Shown here: positions 7,299-14,076 of the stretch, piece after piece
How the letters are laid out: each line of letters begins with the position of its first letter
Numbering within the stretch: position 1 is the first letter of the stretch
Source: a virus
Direction: 5' to 3' (one strand)
DNA: 22,668 bases
Virus record (IMG/VR): IMGVR_UViG_3300025697_003353
Coordinates: 1-22,668 of that record
The notes under the pieces: generated by a model
What the model was told of the DNA's origin: nothing
Database searches by the model: none
What the model saw: the letters and a program-made list of their open reading frames with translations, nothing else
Program-made: the position numbers and the translations under genes

Positions 7299-7505
7299 CT
7301 ATTGGATGGGTTCGGGAGGTGGTTTGTTTTTCTCTCTGAAATCGTTGATAGCTTTTGATATTGTCTTGTTCCTGCAACTGAGAATAATTCTCTCCATGTC
7401 GAAATTGCATAAATCAAAAGGATTCATTGACCAATTAATAAGGAGTTGTTTCTGCACGAATGTTTTTATTTTTGATATCTTTACACTCAGCATATTTTTT
7501 GCCAT
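7299..7505 (-). CDS. Unknown small basic protein
   Basis: A 68-residue frame from ATG 7505 (MAKNMLSVKISKIKTFVQKQ), lying 30 bases after the 43-aa membrane protein gene and in line with the leftward array. It is basic and mostly helical with a Pro-rich end (KPPPEPIQ). The ribosome site is weak. An equally long frame exists on the opposite strand, but gene order and orientation favour this one. No family is recognised. Confidence 0.5.
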   Translation of the reverse strand: MAKNMLSVKISKIKTFVQKQLLINWSMNPFDLCNFDMERIILSCRNKTISKAINDFREKNKPPPEPIQ

Positions 7506-7535
7506 GAATCCATCATGACTGCAATATTTTTAATT

Positions 7536-7667
7536 TTATCCAAAACGTATGAAGAGTTGGATTAGTCCGAATATCCCCATGCCACAAGACACGCCTAAAA
7601 TAAAAGCAAGAAGAAGATGATAGAGATATTCTATCGTTCTGTCGTTGATATCGAATGCGATTCTCAT
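7536..7667 (-). CDS. 43-residue single-pass membrane protein (paralogue of the 12205-12363 product)
   Basis: The ATG overlaps the stop of the 61-residue gene upstream (ATGA), so translation is probably coupled. The product begins MRIAFDINDRTIEYLYH, then a hydrophobic segment (about 18-40: LLLAFILGVSCGMGIFGLIQ) and ends FIRFG. It aligns with the 52-residue product at 12205-12363: both have an I-x-ID/ND...T...I-Y head, a Cys-Gly membrane helix, F.LI and a C-terminal RF. That similarity between two separate loci is strong evidence that both are real genes. The role is unknown. Confidence 0.75.
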   Translation of the reverse strand: MRIAFDINDRTIEYLYHLLLAFILGVSCGMGIFGLIQLFIRFG

Positions 7668-7849
7668 GCGTACCACTTATCTATTTTTTTATACTCCCTT
7701 GCTAGTCTATCAGGAACAAATTCTAATAGAATTTTGTCTGCTTCGGAATGGGCACTCTCAGTATCAAACCGATAATTTCCAGATGCTATCATCTCGTCTA
7801 TTTTTGTTTCATCGCCTGCTTTAGCAAGCATACATTTTTCTGTTTTCAT
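7664..7849 (-). CDS. Unknown 61-residue protein
   Basis: ATG 7849 is chosen because GGTGG lies three to eight bases upstream, immediately after the stop of the AbrB-like gene; a longer frame from 7903 would run back into that gene. The product is acidic in the middle (ETKIDEMIASGNYRFDTESA) with a C-terminal helix (DKILLEFVPDRLAREYKKIDKWY). It overlaps the next gene by four bases. An acidic partner of the neighbouring AbrB-like protein is possible, but there is no family match. Confidence 0.62.
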   Translation of the reverse strand: MKTEKCMLAKAGDETKIDEMIASGNYRFDTESAHSEADKILLEFVPDRLAREYKKIDKWYA

Positions 7850-7857
7850 TTTACCAC

Positions 7858-8010
7858 CTACAGTTTTTGTAACTCCCACTTCTTTGGCCCCACTCTGACC
7901 CATAATACTGAATCTCCGAGTTTTATTGCCAAATCTTCTCTTATCTCCTTGGACAAACCGACCACCAGGGAAGGATGTATCGGATTGTTGTTTCCCTTTC
8001 TTACTTTCAT
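7858..8010 (-). CDS. Short AbrB-like protein
   Basis: The start at ATG 8010 overlaps the stop of the AAA+ gene (ATGA) and follows GGGAGG; a longer frame from 8100 lies inside that gene. The 50-residue product (MKVRKGNNNPIHPSLVVGLS then KEIREDLAIKLGDSVLWV) shows the AbrB layout: a strand, a short helix, LAIKLGDSV, then a strand pair (VRVGPKKWELQKL). It resembles the 7057-7248 protein over the helix and LGD core. It is probably a small DNA-binding regulator; at 50 residues it is at the lower size limit for the fold. Confidence 0.65.
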   Translation of the reverse strand: MKVRKGNNNPIHPSLVVGLSKEIREDLAIKLGDSVLWVRVGPKKWELQKL

Positions 8011-9320
8011 ACTGATGCGCCTCCCTTGTTCACTTGAATTTTCACTCGGTTTATGGCTACGAGTATTCCACGATCCAATGCTGCACTTACCATCCTGCAC
8101 GCCTGTCTCTCACTGATTTGCTTCTGCAATGCAATAATCTCTGTGAGTTGCTTTCGAGTTAGGTCTGGCTTCTGTGTGAGAATTCTTACACAGATATCGT
8201 CCGCGTCGTCTGTTGCGATATACGGCTTGGCTATCTTCTCATAGACTTCCTTTACCTTGTCGTCGAATCTCAGGAATAAGGATTTCATACATCTTGCGAC
8301 TAGGATTGCTCTTGTCCTGGCTCTTGCTGATAGTGATTTGTTAAACACTGTCGCATTGTTCGCTATGTTTATTATGAAATCCATCACATACTGCGATTCA
8401 TCTGGGGTTAATTCTTCAACTCCATCAGTTCTGATGAGAGTTATTTTGTCTTTGATTATTGCCCAGACATCCTCATTCATACGATACGTTTGTGCAGATT
8501 TTATTTTCTCTACAACATGCTTGTTGTCGAGGTTTGTTCCGTTGAATAGAGTCCTATCGAATAGTGGTGCCGCAGCGGCATCTGTAACTCCGAAGTGATT
8601 CATATTCGCGATGATAGTTCCTTTGAAATCAAAGGCGTCGATTGTATCTCCCTTCATCGTTAGCCAACTAACCTTTCCTCCATACAATGCAGGACGCAGG
8701 ATAAACATGGACATCTCATCGTTCATGATATTCTCCGCCTCGTCGAAGCAAACTATTGAACAAAAGTTTTGCTTCAAAGTTTCATAGAGTTTCTTTGGAG
8801 TCATAAATCCACGGATAATTACAGCATCGATAATATCGAGTTTCTTCAGAAGGTCTGATGTTCCTCGAGATTTTCCTATGCCTTGCTTTCCCATGTTTAT
8901 GACGTTCGTCTTCTGCTTTCCCTGCTTACCATTCATGCAAGCAAAGAGAGTAGAGTACGTGACGTTCTCCATGTAGGGATTATACGCTGAGATTTCTTTG
9001 ATTATATCCTCACGCATAACCTCTATTTTCTGATTTATTGAGTCTTTCCTTCCCGCGATTGCTTGATACTTTGCAGTTTCCTTCTTTTCTATGTCTTCCT
9101 GCAGAGCATCAATCATACGGGTTGAAAGTTCTTTGTCCGCAACCATTTCAGAACGCATATCTACAGCTTTGCCCTCTCCTTTGAGCCAATCCTTTAACAC
9201 ACGTTTGTTTTGGTCGAAGGTGAGACGCTGATCTATTATCACCGTCTCGACTTTCTTTTCATCCGCCCCTGCTGCTTTCGCAATATCTTTCAGAGCTTCG
9301 ACTTCTAATGGATGTAACAC
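8007..9320 (-). CDS. AAA+ ATPase with C-terminal winged helix, replication-associated
   Basis: A 437-residue protein starting at GTG 9320, four bases after GAGGTGA; an ATG two bases upstream in another frame reads only five codons. Residues 1-115 are helical and charged. Walker A is GKQGIGKS (144-151), Walker B IVCFDEAE (189-196), sensor 1 IIANMN (236-241) and a probable arginine finger FDR (254-256). The end (about 380-435, LTEIIALQKQISERQACRMVSAALDRG) looks like a winged helix. This layout fits an initiator, helicase loader or second helicase-like motor. It sits directly after Ku and in the same array as the MCM-like helicase. No closer assignment is possible from motifs. Confidence 0.72.
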   Translation of the reverse strand: MLHPLEVEALKDIAKAAGADEKKVETVIIDQRLTFDQNKRVLKDWLKGEGKAVDMRSEMVADKELSTRMIDALQEDIEKKETAKYQAIAGRKDSINQKIEVMREDIIKEISAYNPYMENVTYSTLFACMNGKQGKQKTNVINMGKQGIGKSRGTSDLLKKLDIIDAVIIRGFMTPKKLYETLKQNFCSIVCFDEAENIMNDEMSMFILRPALYGGKVSWLTMKGDTIDAFDFKGTIIANMNHFGVTDAAAAPLFDRTLFNGTNLDNKHVVEKIKSAQTYRMNEDVWAIIKDKITLIRTDGVEELTPDESQYVMDFIINIANNATVFNKSLSARARTRAILVARCMKSLFLRFDDKVKEVYEKIAKPYIATDDADDICVRILTQKPDLTRKQLTEIIALQKQISERQACRMVSAALDRGILVAINRVKIQVNKGGASV

Positions 9321-9329
9321 ATATTCACC

Positions 9330-10109
9330 TCACTTCGCATTTACCATGGCAATACTCTCTTTGAGTAAGTCCTCCACGGATTTGTCTTTCGTAACAGTTG
9401 CCTTGATTACGGGTTTGGTTGGGATTGGTTGTCCTGTCAGCTTGGCTTCTACTAGCTGGTCGATTACTACGTTGCGTTTCTCCCCAACTTCAGGAAGGTT
9501 TGTTGCAGATAGACCGGTCAGCAGAGCATCCATGCTTTGTTGTAGTTCTGGCTTGCACACTGGAGCGCCCTGGTCTGGTGCCATTGCAACTTCGCTTGGG
9601 AAGTAGAGAACATACATCATCCCTTGGTTTCCTTCAACCTTGAGGATTGCTGTGCGTTCCTGACGTCCTTCCACATAGACAAAACGGAGCTGTTTTTTGC
9701 TATCAAGTAGCCTTCCTCCTATCAATCCCCAGAAAGTTGCATTCTGCGGAAGGAAGTTGTATAGGCTCTTTACATAGCTGGCGGGAATGTCTTCTAAGTC
9801 TTCAACTCTGACAGTTGAGACTTCGGCCTGCCTGCTCGCATAAGCCCCATTGAGTTCTTCCTCTGTGAAAGTTACGACGGTGTCACCGATTTTCTTTCCT
9901 TTGAGGATTTGGTCAGATGAGACTTCATCTCCAGTTATTTTATCTATTTTTTTGTACCCGATTGGGTTCCCTGCAGAGCTGAATTGTTTCAGTCCGCTGA
10001 GATTTTCGGATGCCATACGCAAAAGCCTGCCTTCAAGTGGGATATTCCCAAACTTGAGGGTAATCTTTGTGCGTGGAGTTCCGACTTTTCTAGTTCCTTT
10101 GTTCTCCAT
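9330..10109 (-). CDS. ku: Ku-like DNA end-binding protein
   Basis: ATG 10109 is chosen because GAGGTG lies seven bases before it (259 residues); an ATG at 10127 lacks a site. The order of features follows prokaryotic Ku along the whole length: TKITLKFGNIPLEGRL at the start (Ku SISFGLVNIPV), GYKKIDKITGDEV (Ku RYKKVDKETGEEV), ILKGKKIGDTVVTFTEEEL (Ku IVKGYEY..GKYVVLTDEEL), EVSTVRVEDLEDIPASYV, a strand-rich core (RFVYVEGRQERTAILKVEGN) with MYVLYFPSEV, and a C-terminal LVEAKLTGQPI...SVEDLLKESI matching the Ku ..LIEAKLeGk and VVDLMEALKaS ends. Ku forms a ring on double-strand ends and recruits a ligase. No ligase is in the window. It has its own promoter-like region and precedes the AAA+ gene. Confidence 0.88.
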   Translation of the reverse strand: MENKGTRKVGTPRTKITLKFGNIPLEGRLLRMASENLSGLKQFSSAGNPIGYKKIDKITGDEVSSDQILKGKKIGDTVVTFTEEELNGAYASRQAEVSTVRVEDLEDIPASYVKSLYNFLPQNATFWGLIGGRLLDSKKQLRFVYVEGRQERTAILKVEGNQGMMYVLYFPSEVAMAPDQGAPVCKPELQQSMDALLTGLSATNLPEVGEKRNVVIDQLVEAKLTGQPIPTKPVIKATVTKDKSVEDLLKESIAMVNAK

Positions 10110-10142
10110 ATATTTACACCTCATCATGTATATACGATTATT

Positions 10143-10156
10143 ATAGTATATACTAT
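10143..10156. promoter_or_regulatory. 14-base perfect palindrome upstream of ku, likely operator
   Basis: ATAGTATATACTAT is self-complementary. It lies between the TATA-like motif and the ku ribosome site, at or near the expected transcription start, where a bound repressor would block transcription. Confidence 0.5.
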
Positions 10157-10163
10157 GAACGTA

Positions 10164-10177
10164 ATACTTATAATGCT
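10164..10177 (-). promoter_or_regulatory. Promoter-like TATA motif for ku
   Basis: Minus strand AGCATTATAAGTAT shares the core GCATTATAA with the repeated motif upstream of the leftward array. A start about 26 bases downstream would leave a leader of about 35 bases before ATG 10109, similar to the leader expected for the 15043-15123 gene. Confidence 0.45.
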
Positions 10178-10201
10178 ATTGGAATGATTATAGCATTATA
10201 A
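10168..10201. terminator. 12-bp inverted repeat at the end of the VWA gene
   Basis: TTATAATGCTAT and its perfect complement ATAGCATTATAA are separated by ten bases. The right arm contains the TAA of the VWA gene and the left arm contains the TATA-like motif for ku. It may therefore end the upstream transcript, bind a regulator of ku, or both. There is no long T-run. Confidence 0.45.
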
Positions 10202-11962
10202 TAGCATGGATTTCCATGTTCGGAAACTTGCACTCTCTTCTAAGTAGATTTTCATGAGTTTCTCTGGGAGTTCTTCTATCTTTGTTATTGCGAATCCTTT
10301 GAGGTATGTTGCACCGATAAATGTCATTGCTTCGGGAGTTATACCTATGCCGATAATACTGATACCATCTTTCTCGGCTTCTCGCGCTAAGAAGTACATA
10401 TCCATGAAGGAATTCGCATTGAAGTGTCTTTCGTCGTTTGTTCCGTCTGAATGATTTGGTTTTCCATCGGATATAACAAAGATTATTTTCTTTCCTCGTT
10501 CTGAATTCATGATGTTCATAATATGGCGTATGCTCGAGCTGTCCCGATTTACGTCTCCGTCACCCCCCATAAATTCAATTTTATTCATATTTAATTTCTC
10601 GTCGAAGTCTTTTATTATTTCATCTTTTATCTCAAGAATGCCATGCTCCGCCCAAAATCCTCTGATTGTGTGGGGAACACTCATTTCCTCAAGAGCTGTT
10701 GCTAGCATAAGAGCTGCACTTCTTGCGTTCTGAATTTTAGCTCTCCCCATCGAGCCAGACATATCTATCATGATTGCTACGCAGTGGTCGTGGATTAGTG
10801 GAGTTGTATCTGTAAAGACGTTGAAGTCGGACAGTCTGCCTCTGTTTTCTTGCATATTTTCTATGACTGCCCCGACATCGAGTTCTCCGTCTTCAAGTCT
10901 GTGTCTGTTACCATCTTTGAATTTTAGTTCTTGTATTAACTTCTTTGCGATTTTGTTTCCTTCTTCGATTGAATATTGAGGATTAGTTATACCTCCTCGG
11001 GCCCCGAATTTTGGTTCGGTTATTTTTACTACTGTTGGATCGTAAGGTCGGACATACTCGGTTTGTTGTGTATATGAAGGAGGTTTCTGTTCTCTTGGGA
11101 TAAGTTTGGATTTTTCCCCTTCTTTTTCTTCGGATAGTTTTTTGGTAGCTTCCATGAATTTTACAAGAGCCGGAGTTCCGTCGTTTGTTTCTTTCGGACC
11201 GGGTTGGGTTGTGGTTATTATGTCGCCATCTTTGATTTCTTCAAATACGGGGTGCTTCTTTCTTCCTTTGCCAGTACGCCCAGATTCAAATTTGTCAGTA
11301 CGCCCAGATTCAAATTTGTTTGTTAAAGAGAAATTGCTACCATAAGAGTTTGTTGTAAATTGTTTGAGTCGTTTGTAAGCATCATAAGCGAGTGGGAATA
11401 ATGAGCGAGTTGATGGATATTTCTCAAAGTTTTTAGCTTTAAGTTCAGCTCTGAGTTCTCTGATTACTTTTCTCGGTTCTTTTTTAACGAACTTGCATAA
11501 ATCGATATTATCGAGGAGAAGATGAAGAACATACGAAGGAGTTCCCGTCATATCACTGACATATTGTTTCTGTGCGTAGTCAAGACGCCACCAGCGTGCT
11601 GTTTTTTTGAGATAATATTCTGAATTCGGGTAGAGAACTGCTATGCGGTTTTCTATTCGGTAGTCCTCGAGGGAATTTAGTTGGCTGTGAACTCCTTCGG
11701 CATCTTCGGGAGGTACGTTGAACTCTTGTGCATAGTCGATATATGAAGTTGCGATTGCATGCCCAAGTTCGTGAAAACCAAGACCGATTAATACTTCTAT
11801 ATCTTCTGATAAATCTTCTTTGATTGATATTTCTCCTGTCTGAACATCGCAAAATGTTCCTTTTTTTGTTAATTTTACATTTACATCTCGTCCTATCGCC
11901 ATTCTGGATAGGACGTTGAGATGCAAACTTATTTCTTGCTCTGCTTTCTTTTTGTCGAGCAT
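10196..11962 (-). CDS. HExxH metallopeptidase-like and VWA-domain protein, CobT-like
   Basis: A 588-residue protein; ATG 11962 follows GAGGTGAAACC. The N-terminal domain carries HELGH (64-68) and, about 30 residues on, LNSLEDYRIE (95-104), an HExxH zinc-site pattern with a likely third Glu ligand, as in gluzincins. A low-complexity linker (about 205-330) includes a tandem KFESGRT repeat. The C-terminal VWA domain (about 392-575) has the MIDAS residues DMSGSM (400-405), GGDGDVNRD and VISDGKP (Asp499). VWA proteins of this kind pair with MoxR/CobS ATPases to remodel protein complexes, and a MoxR-type gene lies about 400 bases upstream in the same operon. The target is unknown. The fusion suggests ATPase-driven cutting or metal handling, which is inference. 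Confidence 0.82.
   Translation of the reverse strand: MLDKKKAEQEISLHLNVLSRMAIGRDVNVKLTKKGTFCDVQTGEISIKEDLSEDIEVLIGLGFHELGHAIATSYIDYAQEFNVPPEDAEGVHSQLNSLEDYRIENRIAVLYPNSEYYLKKTARWWRLDYAQKQYVSDMTGTPSYVLHLLLDNIDLCKFVKKEPRKVIRELRAELKAKNFEKYPSTRSLFPLAYDAYKRLKQFTTNSYGSNFSLTNKFESGRTDKFESGRTGKGRKKHPVFEEIKDGDIITTTQPGPKETNDGTPALVKFMEATKKLSEEKEGEKSKLIPREQKPPSYTQQTEYVRPYDPTVVKITEPKFGARGGITNPQYSIEEGNKIAKKLIQELKFKDGNRHRLEDGELDVGAVIENMQENRGRLSDFNVFTDTTPLIHDHCVAIMIDMSGSMGRAKIQNARSAALMLATALEEMSVPHTIRGFWAEHGILEIKDEIIKDFDEKLNMNKIEFMGGDGDVNRDSSSIRHIMNIMNSERGKKIIFVISDGKPNHSDGTNDERHFNANSFMDMYFLAREAEKDGISIIGIGITPEAMTFIGATYLKGFAITKIEELPEKLMKIYLEESASFRTWKSMLL
11272..11319. repeat. Perfect 24-bp tandem duplication inside the VWA gene
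   Basis: Two adjacent identical 24-base units (starting CAGTACGCCCAG) encode KFESGRTD and KFESGRTG in the linker. The unit length keeps the frame. The two copies are identical at DNA level, pointing to a recent duplication and possible length variation between strains. Confidence 0.9.
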
Positions 11963-11972
11963 GGTTTCACCT

Positions 11973-12191
11973 CTATAAATTTGATTTATAACCTAAATCC
12001 CAATGTTGTTTAAACCCGCAATTTTTACAGAAGAAATAAGATATATTACCTATAACACGTGTTGTTAAATCTGGATTTATCAGTTTATGAGGTTCATAAA
12101 CTGCGTCTGTATTTTTTACTATGCTATCATATCCGCATCGTTCGCATTTGAATTTTACTTTATATACCATACCCCTATTCCCATTCTCCAT
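11973..12191 (-). CDS. Small zinc-ribbon protein
   Basis: A 72-residue protein from ATG 12191, five bases after GAGGTGA. Two CxxC knuckles (CERC at 16-19 and FCKNC near 54-58) about 35 residues apart form a zinc ribbon. The middle contains a basic, mostly strand-like region. Such single-domain ribbons bind nucleic acid or protein partners in transcription and replication. It sits between the MoxR-type ATPase and its VWA partner, so it may belong to that system. No specific family is recognised. Confidence 0.72.
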   Translation of the reverse strand: MENGNRGMVYKVKFKCERCGYDSIVKNTDAVYEPHKLINPDLTTRVIGNISYFFCKNCGFKQHWDLGYKSNL

Positions 12192-12204
12192 ATTCTCACC
12201 TCAA

Positions 12205-12363
12205 TCAATTAAATCTTAATCCGAAATGGATTAATGCGAAGATTGCAAAACCTGCACACATTCCAAGACAGAAAATTAGAAATCCGTAGAAGGAATACAT
12301 AATTATTCTTTCTGCGGTTGGTTCGTCTATTTTTATTATTACTTGTTTCCCATTGTTTCCCAT
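12205..12363 (-). CDS. 52-residue single-pass membrane protein (paralogue of the 7536-7667 product)
   Basis: The ORF starts at ATG 12363, five bases after the MoxR gene stop, with GGAGG in the last codons of that gene. It encodes MGNNGKQVIIKIDEPTAERI, a hydrophobic helix (about 22-47, YSFYGFLIFCLGMCAGFAI then FALI) and ends HFGLRFN. It aligns with the 43-residue product at 7536-7667 over most of its length. Two related tiny membrane proteins, one in the MoxR/VWA operon and one in the replication array, suggest a membrane link for these complexes. The role is unknown. Confidence 0.78.
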   Translation of the reverse strand: MGNNGKQVIIKIDEPTAERIIMYSFYGFLIFCLGMCAGFAIFALIHFGLRFN

Positions 12364-12367
12364 TTAT

Positions 12368-13204
12368 TTAATCATCCTCCTCGTTATATACTTTCTTTAC
12401 GAATACATTTTTTACGAATTGTCTGATTATCTCCCGTTCTTTTGGAGTTTCTGCCAAGGTTGGAATTACTGTGTTTTCCGCTGCGATTAATGGATCAAAC
12501 CCTTCTTTAGTTTGTTCTGCCCAGTTAATCATACAACGAGTTGATAGTGGAGCGAATCCTGATTTCTCTCTGTTCGCTCTGACTGCGGATGCGACTCTGA
12601 CCATATTCTTAGCTGTTTCCTTTGGGAGTTTTGTTTCCCTGATAAGAAGTTGTGCTTCTATTTCTTGTGAAAGATATGGGACATCTACCCATACGGCGAT
12701 TCGATTTTGGATTGCAGGATTGAAACGTTCTGTTCCTCTGTATCCAAGATTTCCAGTAAAGACGAATCTAAAATCGGGATGCGCCTTTACTACCTCGCCG
12801 TCCTTTCTTGTAAGGACAACTTCTTTCTTGAAGTCCATTGGAGAATAAAAACAAAGCGATACTGCACTTGACATAGCGTTCGCTTCTTCTCCAATAAAGA
12901 CTTTCCCTTCCCTCATACATCGTGTAAGAACACCATCGTTCCATACTACTTTTCCATCTTTATCAAAGTCGTACTTCCCGATGATTTCACCTTGGGTGAC
13001 AGTAGAATGGAAATTGATAGTTTCATATTTCCATCCTGAATGTTCGCAAAGTTCTCTTACTAAGAATGATTTGCCAGTTCCTGTGTCGCCTGTTAGCATC
13101 AATGGTTTTGCATTGTTAAGTGCGTAGCATACTGCAGGAAGGACATTCCATTCGTCGATATATTTGAGGTTCGGTTTGGTTTCCTCTAAAGATATCTTAT
13201 TCAT
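12368..13204 (-). CDS. MoxR/CobS-type AAA+ ATPase
   Basis: A 278-residue protein with Walker A GDTGTGKS (39-46), Walker B KVFIGEEAN (101-109), sensor 1 FVFTGNLGY (147-155) and NPAIQNRIAVWVDV (162-175), the MoxR-type arginine-finger region. The insert with FKKEVVLTRKDGE (125-137) before sensor 1 is usual in this clade. ATG 13204 follows AGAGGT. MoxR-type ATPases act as rings with VWA partners to remodel or insert cofactors into target complexes. The partner here is the HExxH/VWA protein two genes downstream, with a tiny membrane protein and a zinc ribbon between. CobS-like genes occur in other viruses, where their role is not settled. Confidence 0.87.
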   Translation of the reverse strand: MNKISLEETKPNLKYIDEWNVLPAVCYALNNAKPLMLTGDTGTGKSFLVRELCEHSGWKYETINFHSTVTQGEIIGKYDFDKDGKVVWNDGVLTRCMREGKVFIGEEANAMSSAVSLCFYSPMDFKKEVVLTRKDGEVVKAHPDFRFVFTGNLGYRGTERFNPAIQNRIAVWVDVPYLSQEIEAQLLIRETKLPKETAKNMVRVASAVRANREKSGFAPLSTRCMINWAEQTKEGFDPLIAAENTVIPTLAETPKEREIIRQFVKNVFVKKVYNEEDD

Positions 13205-13211
13205 GTTTATT

Positions 13212-13514
13212 CTACCTCTGTTCTACCTCTGTTTCGGTTATCTCTGTTTTCTGTTCTTCTTTCGGTTCTTTCGGTTCGTTCTCCTGAGCTATTTTGAGAA
13301 GTGATTTTGTGAAATAATCCATCATTTCTCCGACGATAGCTGAGTGTAGTGTTTTCTTATCTTCAGTTGTATAAAAGTATCTGAAGCCTGAAGGGGACGA
13401 AGGGGACGCTATCACAGTTATGTGTTTTAGACATAACTCAGAGATACGAGATACAGATGCTTTTAGTTTTCTGTATTCTCGCTCGTCTTCATCGGTTAAT
13501 TCTATTTCTACCAT
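13212..13514 (-). CDS. Unknown protein with acidic tail, upstream of the MoxR ATPase
   Basis: A 100-residue protein; ATG 13514 follows GAGGTGAATAA. Residues 7-35 form a charged helix (DEDEREYRKLKASVSRISEL), the middle is strand-like (ITVIASPSSPSGFRYFYTTED), then a helix (HSAIVGEMMDYFTKSLLKIAQ), then a Glu/Pro/Lys-rich tail. The final codons carry the ribosome site of the MoxR gene, so the two are probably translated together. No family is recognised; it could be an adaptor for the ATPase. Confidence 0.68.
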   Translation of the reverse strand: MVEIELTDEDEREYRKLKASVSRISELCLKHITVIASPSSPSGFRYFYTTEDKKTLHSAIVGEMMDYFTKSLLKIAQENEPKEPKEEQKTEITETEVEQR

Positions 13515-13523
13515 TTATTCACC

Positions 13524-13805
13524 TCATTCTTTTTCGTCAAAAAGGAAGCCGTCGTCGTCTGGGAGGATTTCTATTATTGTTTCCTCTTTTGACTGTGGTT
13601 TGCTTTCATCTTGAGAGATAGTCTCTTTTCGATGCCTTGTGCGGACAAACTCGATGTTTGACCAGGGTATGATATCCCGATATATTACGCCTCCATATGG
13701 GTATCTCACAGTTATGGCTGTTTCTGTCGCCGATAACGCAAGACAATTCATGGAGGTTTTCATTTTCCTCTTTAGGAGGATTTTACATGGTGTTTTTAGA
13801 TACAT
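13524..13805 (-). CDS. Unknown beta-rich protein with acidic tail
   Basis: A 93-residue frame from ATG 13805, with GAGGTGAATCC directly upstream. An internal ATG at residue 15 follows GAGGAAA and is a second candidate start. The central region (CLALSATETAITVRYPYGGV, IIPWSNIEFVRTRH) alternates hydrophobic and polar residues as in a small beta barrel (Sm-like or SH3-like), and the C-terminus is acidic (EILPDDDGFLFDEKE). No family is recognised. It is one of a run of small operon proteins with GAGGTGA sites. Confidence 0.65.
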   Translation of the reverse strand: MYLKTPCKILLKRKMKTSMNCLALSATETAITVRYPYGGVIYRDIIPWSNIEFVRTRHRKETISQDESKPQSKEETIIEILPDDDGFLFDEKE

Positions 13806-13818
13806 GGATTCACCTCAG

Positions 13819-14067
13819 TTATTGCTGTTCTATTTCAGATAGTTTTCTGATTAAATCGAGGATTTCCCTGCTGATTTCACAAGATTGGATTTCATACTGG
13901 GAAGCCATTTTTCCATAGCGATTCTTGTCGAAAACTACGGTCGCATCGTTTTGAGAACATCCTGGACAAATATTGTCTGGGTGTGCCGCGTCGAGTGCGA
14001 GATCCATAATTTTAGCTACGGATTGCTTCATAGCGTTGTTCTTTTCTTCTTCTATGTTTCCTGACAT
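13819..14067 (-). CDS. Unknown small helical protein with one CxxC
   Basis: An 82-residue protein with a strong GAGGTGA site before ATG 14067. It has an N-terminal helix (NNAMKQSVAKIMDLALDAAH), a single CPGC near residue 34, and a C-terminal helix (SREILDLIRKLSEIEQQ). One CxxC alone could bind zinc only as a dimer or with His. No family is recognised. It is spaced tightly between operon neighbours. Confidence 0.65.
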   Translation of the reverse strand: MSGNIEEEKNNAMKQSVAKIMDLALDAAHPDNICPGCSQNDATVVFDKNRYGKMASQYEIQSCEISREILDLIRKLSEIEQQ

Positions 14068-14076
14068 TGATTCACC

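Noticed and set aside
7306-7518. 70-residue plus-strand ORF opposite the 7299-7505 gene
   Set aside because: It has no ribosome site, runs against the surrounding leftward genes, and reads like the complement of the 7299-7505 gene.
11580-11852. 90-residue minus-strand ORF inside the VWA gene
   Set aside because: It lies fully within the HExxH domain coding region in another frame and is Arg/Ser-rich, as expected of a shadow frame.
12368-13204. Assigning the MoxR and VWA pair to cobalamin synthesis (CobS/CobT cobaltochelatase)
   Set aside because: No CobN-like large subunit or other cobalamin gene is present, and the VWA protein carries an HExxH domain. Only the general ATPase-VWA pairing is supported.
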